DNA of 64,000 nt. It comes from Corbicula japonica (lineage: Eukaryota; Mollusca; Bivalvia; Venerida; Cyrenidae). Below, in pieces: positions 22,555 through 32,863 of the stretch (positions are counted from its first letter, which is position 1; each line of letters starts with the position of its first letter). The stretch is taken from the NCBI GenBank assembly GCA_038501625.1, contig JAZAYU010000265.1, forward strand, positions 576,001 to 640,000. The letters run 5' to 3'. The translations under genes and the position numbers were made by a program. Under the pieces are notes generated by a model, which saw only the letters and a program-made list of their open reading frames with translations, searched no databases and was not told the DNA's origin.

Positions 22555-22761
22555 GTCTTCCGGGGGATGGGCAAGCATGCGTAGTAATTTGTTTGGCTAA
22601 CTAGTACAGTTGATTTTAAATGAAAATGAAATGTTATTGATTAGACATTTGGTTACTCATCCTGTCTGACCTCCTGGCCACCTGTTGGTTGGATCTCCGC
22701 TGGTCGGGCAGGATGAGTCACCATTTGCTGGTTTGGTAACTTAACTTGGTAATATTAGGCC
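22555..22761 (+). repeat. Split direct repeat B1
   Basis: Starts gtcttccgggggatgggc, ends ggtaatattaggcc; matches B2 at 24141-24339 except for an 8-base stretch (ctggccac) present only here and a few substitutions. Contains a snap-back actcatcctgtctgac/gtcgggcaggatgagt. Confidence 0.9.
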
Positions 22762-22779
22762 CTAACTGGTGGTGGTTTA

Positions 22780-23120
22780 AAGTATCAACCCATGGTGGTT
22801 GAGGGTAGCAACCCAGGGTGGTTGCAGGTAGCAACCCAGGGTGGTTGCAGGTAGCAGCCCAGGGTGGTTGCAGGTATCAACCCAGGGTGGTTGCGGGTAG
22901 CAACCCAGGTTGGTTGAAGGTATCAACCCAGGGTGGTTGCAGGTAGCAACCCAGGTTGGTTGAAGGTATATGTAGCAACTGGTGGTGCCGGGTTGAAGGC
23001 ATCAAACGGGATGGTTGATGGTTTCAACTGATGGCGGTTGAAGTTTTGTTTGTGGTCCAGTTAATAGTTATCAACCCAGGGGTGGTTGATTGTAAATATT
23101 GCAACCCAAGGGGGTTGTAG
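22780..23120 (+). repeat. 23-bp minisatellite inside the DIRS-type element
   Basis: About a dozen degenerate copies of ggttgcaggtagcaacccag preceded by ggt. Each unit is itself a small imperfect palindrome (ggttgc...gcaacc). Confidence 0.9.
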
Positions 23121-23183
23121 AACGGTATATGAGTTTAGTATATAGTAGGCCTATAGTAATAACGGTAAAATGCCATCTAGGTT

Positions 23184-23372
23184 TTGCCCGGCAATGAAGA
23201 CGTAATTCCTAGTGGCTCAAAAACATTTGTGTATAACACATGCTTGCTCGTCCCTCGGGAGAAATCCGCGTACGGCTTGGGTTTCTATACAGCACCAGTC
23301 GTATCAGAATTCTGCGGCCTTGAATTGCCACAATATTTCAATTTTTCCACAGTAGATCTATTTCAAACATAA
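23184..23372 (+). other. Short ORF between B1 and A2, function unknown
   Basis: 62 residues starting MPGNEDVIPSGSKTF. Codon-like composition, but no motif recognised. Some Ngaro elements carry an extra ORF near the 3' end; whether this is a remnant cannot be judged. Confidence 0.3.
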
Positions 23373-23457
23373 GTTTATTACGGATTTTATTATTGTGTTG
23401 TAATAATAAAAATGCAAACAACCGGTTGTTTATTATTTTATTTGTAGCGTAGTCGTA

Positions 23458-23634
23458 AAATAATACCTATTCATTTTTGACTAAAAATTAATAAGATTTA
23501 TTTTCGCGCAGCTGCGTCGCTTCCGTAGCCTTGACGATTAGTCACGTGATCAAGAGTGTAGTATAAAAGCCCCACTTCCGTTACGTCACGTCCTTTTCCG
23601 CTTTTACCAACAAGATTTGTCAAAGCAAACAAAT
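23458..23634 (+). repeat. Split direct repeat A2
   Basis: Copy of A1 with three substitutions in 177 bp, keeping the TATA box. Confidence 0.9.
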
Positions 23635-24140
23635 CCCACCCGCCACACCCTAATTTATTTCCTGTAGTTTAACGTTAGTGTCTACTTTGCATATTTGTAA
23701 GGGTCTAAGGTCGTTTTTGGTAATATTCAATAAAGCAAATATAGGAATTCACTAAGAACATAAATATTTATTTTGTTTATTTGGTTTTACACACTGCTGC
23801 TGGCGAGTCTATATTTTTCAGGTCGACAGTGAGCCGGAGGTCACCCAGGCGGTTATGGCAGCCCAGGTTTACTCTAAAGACAATACGGCAACATGAGTAA
23901 GAGTCGGTACGATTGAAGGGTCCACCTCATTATCAAGGATTTCGAGGAATCTAAATTAAACGTGCTTGGACACAATAGCTTTACGCCTAATTACGGACCA
24001 TTAACAGGGAAAATTCTGACAGGAGCGACGGACGTTATTTGGCGTGATAATATAATAAACTTGGATCTTACATGTGCTAACAGTGTTTTGAGAATTGTTT
24101 CATTTTGTAACATTTACTTTTAATTGTCGCAGAATAGTCG
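23635..24140. other. Spacer between A2 and B2
   Basis: No ORF. Codon-like pieces near 23910-24070 may be old element sequence but were not identified. Confidence 0.35.
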
Positions 24141-24339
24141 GTCTTCCGGGGGATGGGCAAGCATGCGTAGTAATTTGTTTGGCTAACTAGTACAGTTGAT
24201 TTTAAATGAAAATGAAATGTTATTGATTAGACATTTGGTTACTCGTCCTGCCTGATCTCCTGTTGGTTGGATCTCCGCTGGTCGGGCAGGATGAGTCACC
24301 ATTTGCTGGTTTGGTAACTTAACTTGGTAATATTAGGCC
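24141..24339 (+). repeat. Split direct repeat B2, right end of the element
   Basis: Ends ggtaatattaggcc as B1 does, then runs straight into half of a P1 palindrome. Confidence 0.9.
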
Positions 24340-24415
24340 AGTCGCCATTTCAGCCAATCAGATGCTTGAGATTTGAGACTGGTTTCCATGCTCAGTTTTA
24401 TAACCTTGGGCAAAG
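24338..24415. repeat. Half copy of palindromic MITE P1
   Basis: Starts at the symmetry centre of P1 (ccagtcgccatttcagcc) and runs outward to cagttttataaccttggg. The other half is missing both here and beside A1. Confidence 0.8.
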
Positions 24416-25404
24416 GTAAGCATTACTTTCAGCCAGTTGGTACTTTTCTTTCTTTATTTGTCTGCAGGTATTACATGGATTATGTTATTCAATTACACAA
24501 ATAAAAAGTTTAATAATTTGAAAGGAAAATGAATAGATGTACTTTAAAAGGGAAATTAGTGCTCATAGTATTCTTTACATGAAATATTGTTAATTTAATA
24601 TGCTTTGTATGAAGGTTAGATAGTTGGGTCGTTTAGTCCAGACATCCTCAATCAGTTGTAATAAACTGATAAGCAATTTTCACAAAAGTTAAATGCACAA
24701 ACATATCATTGTGCTAGTTGAACCCAGTTATTCTGAGTATACAATTTGAGACTGTAAAAAATGAAGTACGATTAATTCTCGTATGAGTTTTTCGTGGAAT
24801 TGGCACTTGCTCATGTATTATATGAAAAACACAATTAGATTATGTACACAATTAATGTGTTTTTAATATAATAATAAAAAACATAAAACAATACATGTGA
24901 CATTGTGTTACTTGATAACTAAATTAAAAAAATAAAATTAGCATAATTTTAAACACAAAATAACTGTATAACAATGCAGATTTCAAAACTGCAAAGTTTA
25001 TGGAGTCTGCAATAATTATTCACACGAACTTTGTTAACACTATTACTTGACGTCGGAGTTCGAATGGACTTTACGTGATTTGTTGTCAGCAAATGTCTAA
25101 GAGTATATGTAACGTGGACATTTTACACGTTTTTATACAATGGTAACTTCTAAACATTGTTTAAACTGCACAAATCTTTTTTCTGCCGGAAAACGGTTTT
25201 ATTCACGTCCACCAGAGGTAATGTTGGTGATGTTGACACATGAAAAACAGTTCACATCTTTTGTTTTTTTCTTGGATCGATGAACGTTATCACAACCTTA
25301 GAAGGGTTTCTTCGCTGTTCACACAAAAGAAAAACACCTTTGACAGAAGCTCTGTGACATATATCAGTGCTGCTATGGCATCTAGTTTGTAATAGATGAA
25401 ACAG
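24416..25404. other. AT-rich intergenic DNA
   Basis: Nothing recognised; a minus-strand frame at 25252-25455 has no motif and runs into the SINE. Confidence 0.3.
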
Positions 25405-25590
25405 AAACTTTGCTATTTGTGCAGTGTGGCGGCCGTAAAAAGTCTCCCCGTACATTTAGTCAGTACTGTTATCAGTAAATTAACCCGTTACCGAGTTAGC
25501 TCAGTTGGTTACGTCGCAGGAATTGCATGGCTAGGCGCTGTCGCCGTGACGGTGCGGGTTCGCTCCCAGCTAGAGACACTATCATTTGAA
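25405..25590 (+). repeat. SINE S1, 5' tRNA-like half
   Basis: Starts ttgtgcagtgtggcggccg; box A-like gttagctcagttggttacg at about 25494-25512; box B ggttcgctcc at about 25556-25565; closes with tagagacactatcatttgaa. The clearest tRNA-like head in the window, but it has no acceptor-stem pairing, so it is not a tRNA gene. Confidence 0.8.
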
Positions 25591-26989
25591 AGCCACCAAA
25601 CACGACTAATACGAAAATGTTACAGGCTCGATTAAAAGCATGGCCAGTTTCACTTTCTTAAATACTCTATAATGTCATTCACATTACAAAATAGATTGCA
25701 CAACAAATTAGCTGATGTTACGGTAATCCAGGTTTACAGCACCGAAATGAACAAATTTATTATTTAGTATGTTAAGAATAAAAAGAATCCAATGAAATTG
25801 TATTATCGTAGAAAATTCAAATATAATGATAAACAAATATAATATTTGCTTCAAATTGTGATCAAATTGTTCGCAACTGAAACAATGCATGGATATCTTT
25901 GTGCCATGCATTTCAATTATGAAACTAAATTTAATTTTTGGTTGAACAGCAAAAATCAGATATAAATTTGAAAAAAGAATGCTTAATGTTATGTCTTTAC
26001 TGAATCATATACGTTATAAAACATGTCCTGAAAATTTAGGCTTTGAAAAATTGTGCGCTTCCGCCTCAAACATGGTACAATAACACAAAAATGAAAATAC
26101 AAACCCCTTTCTTTTCAGATTTTCGAGCACAATACTTTTTCTACAAGACATGCAAAGAGGCTGGAGATTGAAATTAAAGGTAGAAGCATTTTAAATTCAC
26201 ATCGGTTATTATGTAAATTAGGTGTTGGCAATCTGACGATTCATACATGGATGAACAGCAAAAAAAGCGAAATTCAATTCTTGTAAATCTACCCTTACAA
26301 AAGCAAACATGGTGGTCGGGCAAAATATTTTGTCTGGACGTTCCACACCTTTCTGCATTTCAGTCGGATAAATGTCCTTGCTCAAGACTTCCATTACTGT
26401 TGTGTTTTCCAGCGGCTTTACTCAATGCTTCACTGACCAAAATATCTATATCACAAAGCAGCAATCTAGCGGCCGTCATTACTAACTGCGAGGTTGGCCA
26501 TGGACAAAATATGTCAAGCTGCTAACTAATAGCCGTAAACTTTACATTCGCTGTCTTTGATCTATACCTTCTCGGTTTTTGAAGCTTCTTGGTATTGAAA
26601 GGCCACTGCTTTATGTCAGTAACCGTAAATAATCCCGGAATCCGATTCTTTTTATTCGGAACACAACGGAGTTTGTGATCGCCTGCATAAAAAGCGGGTT
26701 TTTTCTCATCAAACTAATAATGTCATAATATTTGCTCCTTCTCTGCATTATCCATACCGATGTTAAATGCACAATCATTTTGCATAATTATAATGATTAC
26801 GTCTAGGTGAAACTGTCATAATGAAGCGGCCTCACCATAAATGTACATGTTCTGTTTAGGGCAACATAGATATAATAACGACCAACTCTTGAATATGCTG
26901 TTTCATTAAAATATTTTGACAATATTTTATTAGGAAAATTAACTCTACAACGCGTTCAACACGCATCTTTATACATTAGTCTCCCCTCG
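25591..26989. other. Intergenic DNA with one candidate exon
   Basis: Apart from the splice-bounded segment at 26119-26179, nothing is recognised. The 92-residue plus frame at 26247-26525 has no motif. Confidence 0.3.
26119..26179 (+). other. Candidate orphan exon, 61 bp
   Basis: A strong acceptor (cccctttcttttcag) and a donor-like aaag/gtagaa bound a segment open in one frame (starts IFEHNTFSTRHAKRL). No neighbouring exon was found and no family is recognised; chance is possible. Confidence 0.25.
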
Positions 26990-27075
26990 TAAAAAAGTGA
27001 AATGTGCATATCAGGGATGACCACATCAAGCAGACACAGCCTCCGCACATAGCCAAACAGTAGAGAGAAAAAGAA
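26990..27075 (-). repeat. Repeat R2, inverted copy
   Basis: gtgaaatgtgcatatcaggg and cacagcctccgcacatagcc are the reverse of the R2 core. Confidence 0.65.
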
Positions 27076-27396
27076 GTAAAAGGCTGAAGAAAAAATATTA
27101 GGTCGGAGCGGAATATCCGGTGTATCGGGAGGGGATTCTCTAAAATGGTAATACTATTCTAATAGCCTTAATAGAAATAACAATTAATGTATACAAATGA
27201 CGACTGACGTCTTAAGCTATTTTGTTTGTACATCCTTTGGATGTGCCCATTCCTTATATGATATTTGGTTTTCATTTATATTTAAAAATATCTTATTTAC
27301 TTTAATATCATATCTCTAGCCAACGAAAAGTCCATAAAACAGCATTTCGGTAACATGTTCAGTAAAATGCTAAATATGGATATAACACACAGAAAA

Positions 27397-27530
27397 GTGT
27401 GAGGTTGGTGCACCCTAGAACCTGGTTTAAACCCCCAGTGGCAAATTGTTTTGCCACTGACCGTTCCATGGCGGTAGCTCCTCGGGTTCTCACTTTCGTT
27501 AATTGTTTGTGGCGTCCATTTTGAAACTGA
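27397..27530 (+). repeat. Dispersed repeat R3
   Basis: gtgaggttggtgcaccctag, ggcaaattgttttgccactg and cgttaattgttt; second copy at 17397-17515. It abuts the exon-intron cassette that starts at 27534. Confidence 0.7.
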
Positions 27531-27533
27531 TTA

Positions 27534-28198
27534 TGGATGCAGTAAAGAGTTTATAGCCGTAGATGCGAATTGGCCCCGGTCAAATTTGAAGATAAGAGGT
27601 AAGTGGGCAAACTGTAAGCTTCATGAAACTTTAAAATATTTTTAAATGCTATATTTGCAGTTTCACATCTGTAGCTAGGATCCCCAAAAATTGACTGACA
27701 TGCTCTTTTTGACCTTGACACTTTCAGTGTGAGGCAGGTGCTTGGAAATGCTAAACTAATACATTTCTGGCTCTGCCTTCAGTTTAACTTGCAATTCTCA
27801 AGGGGCATACAAACAAGTGTGAGTAGTGCAAAATCGATGTGGTTTTGGTATAGTTTGAGTATGATTTAATGAATCAGTAGGGATTTTACCATCTGTGAGT
27901 GGCAAGCATTTATTTTGGTCATTGGCAATAAGAAAGCTGTGAACTGATGAATGTTTGAAATTTTGCCTCGTCGGTCGACCAGTTTTCACGACCAGAATTT
28001 GAAAGTTAATGGTGCTTAAAAATCAACTGATATGTTTTGAATATAATTTTGCTTTGTTTTCATAAACTGTATGTCATTGTGATGTCAGTTATGTGCCCTT
28101 TCTGTTTCAGGTATGTGCTAGAAGGGAGCAAGTGGACTTGTCGTGTCGGCTGTGATTCTGTGGTTTGCGATATATCAGAATAACCGTTTTCTGCCGCC
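27534..28198 (+). repeat. Exon-intron cassette, copy 1
   Basis: About 665 bp shared with 52412-53058. Exon-like piece 1 (27534-27599) is followed by gaggtaagtgggc, a good donor. About 500 bp later comes ttctgtttcaggtatgtgctag, then exon-like piece 2. Splicing from the gag/gtaagt donor to the tgtgctag acceptor (28119) keeps one frame open across the junction, reading KEFIAVDANWPRSNLKI, then GSKWTCRVGCDSVVCDISE and stop. Copy 2 keeps the same frame. No family recognised. It could be a duplicated last-exon unit or a structured non-coding repeat. Confidence 0.5.
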
Positions 28199-29821
28199 TA
28201 TTGTAATAGACATTTATAAGTTAATCTGAATCCGAAACCGATAGCTAGTTGATGGTTTTCGTGGGAATTTTCTCAAAGAAATTTTGTATGAAATTGTGTA
28301 TCTAATAAATAAAGTATCTTTAGGGTTTTAAGTATGGAGATTTCGGTAAAGAAATACATGTATGGTCAGTAAGCATGTATAAACTCTTTGTATTTTATGT
28401 AAGCTCATTTTACATACATACCACGACATACCAGCTCAGCACATGCGCCGTCTCGCAGTTGATCTTCAAACTCTGTAGCTGTAAATATTTAATTTCATGT
28501 TATACAAGAACTCATTATTTTTATGTGAGTGTGCCTGCAGTAAAAATAAAGAAAACACTGAAAGCTGAGGATGCTAATTTATTTTTTTTTTCATTGAAAA
28601 TTTTTCTATTATGCATATTGGCCCTCTGTAGAGGAGCAGAATGCAAAGCAAGGAATATAGTCCTATACACTTTATACACAAATCAATAAACCGTCATTTT
28701 TGATATTTAAAATTTCGGAAGCGGCTTTCTTCGGCATGCACAAATGCCCAGAAGTTTGAGTTCATGCACCAAGTATGCAGGCGCCTAGCTGCCTATACGC
28801 GTGTACGCGACTGAATCCACATGATTCACCTCTGAACGCCCAAAATGCACCAGATTGCACCATTGATATAAAAAAATAGGGGTGTGGGGCGTGTCCCCCC
28901 CCCCTCCAGGCAGCCCAATTATGAATCCACATGAAAAGAGGGCTAGCTACGACCCTGGTATGAAATGAATCATTACGTACTGCCAGAAGAGTGCTACATG
29001 TAACATCTACCCGATTCTTTGAGCTGTAAAATCACCGCACACTTCAGCATAAATAACATAAACGAGCAGGGAAAAACGATGTAAATGCTTTAAACGCCGT
29101 ATGCGGATAAATTATATATGTTTGTAGAACATACAGTGTTACAGTGATGTGTGTCTCGGTAAGACAATAAGAGGGCGCGATACTAATACATGTTTGCATA
29201 TTTCTTACACTCGCATCATGTTTTCGAGTCTTGCTGTAATGGAGATCAGAGCACACTGTTGCTTTTCCCTAAATGTTCTATCTGTTATCTTGGGAGTCTC
29301 CTTTTGTTTAATTTTATGCCAGACATATTTCTCTGACAATTTTTTTTCAAATTTCTCTTTGAAGACTATCACCTTTGAATGTTGACTAAATTAACGATAC
29401 ACCAAACCTGTTTATACTCATGCTTTCAAAAGACTGTTTTCTTCAAGAATTGGTTAAAGTTTTCTTTTTGTTCCAACAGTCGCAACAAACACAATTTCAG
29501 TTTTTAAAAAGAATTAAAAGAATTTAATTTTTCTTCAGCTTGATTTGCAATTAAGCTAAATGTTTTTATCTTGAAAATTTCCCTAACATTTTTAACAACT
29601 TTACAGCTTTCATTTAGTGTCATGATGCGCTGTCTCGTAAACACGATGCGAGCGGGCAATACTTATGTCATCATACTTTTGGCGCCCTCGCATCCTGATT
29701 TCACAATCTCCGAAGTGTTCGCGATTTCAACGATTGCACAAACGGAACACCGTAAAATGTATGCATGTATGTAAAATACAATACATACAAATTTATACAA
29801 GCTTACTGACCACACATGTTA
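28199..29821. other. Intergenic DNA
   Basis: Poly-C tract near 28896-28906. Plus-strand sequence 29610-29760 has codon-like composition after an acceptor-like catttag but no recognised product. Nothing else. Confidence 0.3.
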
Positions 29822-29880
29822 TTGTTATAATAGACATGTGTCACGGAGAACGAAGATCGAGGTTTGAGAAAGGAAAACAA
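29822..29880 (+). repeat. Arm of an inverted pair with 31312-31378
   Basis: agacatgtgtcacggagaac then cgaggttt here; the reverse complement lies at 31312-31378 with the same aaacgag and gacacatgtct blocks. Both arms encode a DMCHGER-like string in one frame. The 1.5 kb between them holds the candidate exons at 30066-30507. Confidence 0.5.
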
Positions 29881-30065
29881 TTAAAATCGGGGGGTTGTTT
29901 CAAACAAATTTGTATAAAACTAAAACAAGGCCAAGCGAAAAGCAAAATTTTGTTATTTGTATATTACAGTTATTATTTTAGAAATTCCTATCTCTCGGAG
30001 TATCTTTGACATTTTCGTTTTCTTAAAATGATTTGATATTTCTTGATTTGATTTTCTCTCATTAA

Positions 30066-30507
30066 TTATGCCAAAGGCCTTCGCCGTTCTCTCGACCAAT
30101 CTTCTGCTGTCCTCTTATATGATGATAATTCGGAAAGATTTGGCGCCACTGTATCACTATCGTCACCAGCCGCCTCGTTCAGCGGTACATACAGAAAAGT
30201 TTCCGGAAGTTGAACCCTGATTTACAACCTCTTTCACCGTTAGTGATGTTTCCCGGAGCCTTGGCTGAGGTTTAGCGGACAATCAGTCCCGCAACTGCCC
30301 AATATTGATGTGTCTGTATAGTTCTTTCGTGGAATTGTTTAAATGGTTGTTTACCTTGATATCATCAAGGACGTCACTCCACGTCGTTGGATGAGCAATG
30401 TTCGCCAGAAGCATAGAAATAACTTCAACGTCACTTTTATTTACTGCTTTATTTTTTGGTAGAATTATTGTCTCAAAGCATACAAGTTTCAGAGCAAAGT
30501 CACATTG
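30066..30507 (-). other. Candidate coding remnants (two exon-like blocks), product unknown
   Basis: Block 1: open from 30507, reading VCFETIILPKNKAVNKSDV and ISMLLANIAHPTTWSDVLDD, to a donor-like aag/gtaaac at 30355; the same frame continues to a TGA near 30288. Block 2: after an acceptor-like gttgtaaatcag (30217), a frame reads QLPETFLYVPLNEAAGDDSD and YKRTAEDWSRERRRPLA to TAA at 30066. Composition is clearly codon-like, but the obvious splice gives the wrong phase, so these are either non-adjacent exons or a decayed gene. Block 1 loosely recalls the variable region of DZIP3-like NLR N-termini; not firm. Confidence 0.35.
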
Positions 30508-31514
30508 TCAAATTTAACCATGAGACATATAAATATATTTGTGTAACCTACATTCGTATACTCAAATCATAGACGAGTGAAACACTCGTTTTAAGGTTAC
30601 ATGCAAGTGTTTATTTGATATGTTTTAAACATTTTTATTGTATTTTTGTATTAAAATATAATTAATGTAGATATGTGCATGTACGATCGCACATTGTTAT
30701 ATTGTTATCCTGCATAAAAAATGTCCGTGCACAATTTACATTTCGCGTTACATCTGTACACATAAGACAATAAAAAAGTAGTTCTATAAATTTCTGTAGA
30801 CATTAAACTTATATTAAACTACCATATGAAACTATATGTAGAATTTTGCCAATTTCATCAATCCAATTCAAATGCGTGGGAATAATAGCATTCTCTTAAT
30901 AAAAAATTATTTTCTATGACAGACCCATGCCTAAAATAGGCAATGAGCTGCCTTTTCCCCAAGAATTTGTTGTGGGTTTTTTTTGAAGACAAAATCATGC
31001 AAATGGGCGACATCAACTTATGACGCCCTTTACATCAACTCAACTTAGAACAAAACGTTTAAACAGATATATTGCTAGGCTAGATAGAATAGCTGTAGAT
31101 CATTCTATTGCAGAATAAAAACTTACAGATTCTGTATGGCGACACCCTCAGACTGTTAGAATTGTTCAAAACAAATAGAACCTTTTTTACTTAAATGGAA
31201 CTTGCAAATCAGACTGGATGTACGGTATTTATTTGTGATTAATAAATACTTTTCATGGATACCACGAATATCTCGTGTTTTGTACAGCTGTGCAACTTTG
31301 AGATTTTCCCTGTATAAACCTCGTTTCCCGCTATCGGTTCTCGTTGTCCGTTCCCCGTGACACATGTCTAATAGAAGCAACACAAGTTAAGCCGAAAATA
31401 CCTCAGCTAATTAGATACACTATAATTTCGTACAAAATTATTTTGAGAAGACCCCCATGATAACCGTCAAGTAGCTAACGGTATCGGATTCGGATTAACT
31501 TATAAATGTCTAAT
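30508..31514. other. AT-rich intergenic DNA
   Basis: Contains the right arm of the inverted pair (31312-31378). Otherwise nothing recognised. Confidence 0.3.
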
Positions 31515-31605
31515 ACCATGCTCTCGTTTCCTGTCTACATTTTGTCTGTGTGGGGAGGCTGTGTCTGCTGGATGTGGCCATTCCTGATATGCATATTTCA
31601 CTTGT
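31515..31605 (+). repeat. Repeat R2, best-preserved copy
   Basis: tgtgtggggaggctgtgtct, gctggatgtggcc, attcctgatatgcatatttc. The open frame across it exists only because of the repeat. Confidence 0.7.
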
Positions 31606-32863
31606 TTTATTATATTGATGTTAGTCCTAATCATTTGATGAACAGCCTCAAATATGCATTTTTACGAACGGCAGATAATTCAATACGCTTACTTAACTCT
31701 GAAGACAAAATCCTCACCAATTTTGATAGTGTTTGTTTCCTGTAAGCGGTTTTTACTCGCGAAATATAATTCGTGTCGATCTTGTGTTCCTCTCGGTGTT
31801 TTGTCTCACATTTATTTAAGTGTTAAGCGAAACACTTGCTTTTTTAAAGTTCTGATTGTACAAACGGACTGAAAAGTATTCAAAAAATATGGAAAGATTA
31901 CTAACAAAAGAGAGGCGCATATTGTCAGCACGGTATTATTTTTCACCAATTATTTTAGTACAATGGCTAACATTCTTTCAATTAGTGACATAAGAACTTC
32001 TTTCCACTGTAAACCATCACCATAACTGTTCGCATTTCTTTCCAAACTCCAGTTAACATTTTAGAAACATTTATTTGAAACAAGTTTGGTAAATGCAGAT
32101 ATAGAACTTTGATATGCCAACATATCATATTGATGTACCTTTCATTTATGGAATTTTTGTAGCAACTACTTGCTGAATTCAACGATGCTTTATGAGAAGC
32201 ATAACTAATAAATGGAAATGCCATTTCTTGTTCACATAATTACAGCTTTGGAGCTAGCTATGAATAGTAAATCAAAGTACCCATTTCTGTTTTCGCTCTA
32301 CGTCGGGGCGCATCCATCGGTCTCATGGGTATTTCGTATGAAACATCAAAATAGTGTTTAAAATATCAATATTAAAAACATTAAAACAATATATGCCCAA
32401 GGATATTACAAATCATTGTTTATTCACATAATTTTACGTTTATGTTAATTGTAAGTTCATAATAGTTCATATGCAAGTCAAACGTTGCACATATCTAAAC
32501 TTCAATAATCTCTAACTCCCTCTTGCAATTTCTCTAAACAAACATCAGTTGAGTTACAACTGCAACAAGAAAACGGCAAAAATGAAATAAAAGCGAGAAA
32601 ATAAAACTGGTAACAATTCTGACAGTTTCATCTAAATGCATCCTTCAGGTGAGCCTTATTTTCACTTTACGCCTTTGTTTTTAGTTTATGCCAATCTTCC
32701 AAAAATTGATATTATTCTATTGTAATTCTTAGACTAGAAATGAATGCGCTATGCAATGAAGATTTTTTAACATAAGGCAACTATTTTATTTGCACAAATT
32801 CCCAATGCACATGATTTTGTTTAACTACACTAAACTCTTAACAGTTCTATAACCTTCTTAATT
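31606..32863. other. 3' flank of the NLR gene
   Basis: AT-rich; no ORF with a motif. The NLR 3' UTR probably lies just left of 32864; no convincing AATAAA on the minus strand was picked. Confidence 0.3.

Larger units (their letters stand above)
19499..24339 (+). mobile_element. Ngaro/PAT-type DIRS-order retrotransposon with split direct repeats
   Basis: Structure A1 (19499-19675), gag-like ORF, RT-RNase H, tyrosine recombinase, B1 (22555-22761), spacer with minisatellite, A2 (23458-23634), spacer, B2 (24141-24339). A1/A2 match at 174 of 177 positions; B1/B2 are near identical except for an 8-base indel. The A1-B1-A2-B2 order is the known hallmark of Ngaro and PAT elements, which replicate by reverse transcription and integrate by a YR through a circle. 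Unlike the usual layout, B1 and A2 are separated by about 700 bp. The YR frame is open, but gag has an in-frame stop and RT is broken, so this copy should not be autonomous. Confidence 0.85.

Noticed and set aside
25490..25580. Possible tRNA gene on the plus strand
   Set aside because: Same reason: box A and box B only, no cloverleaf; part of SINE S1, which has several copies.
31506..31745. 79-codon ORF rich in Trp and Cys
   Set aside because: Most of it is the R2 repeat; other R2 copies do not keep the frame.
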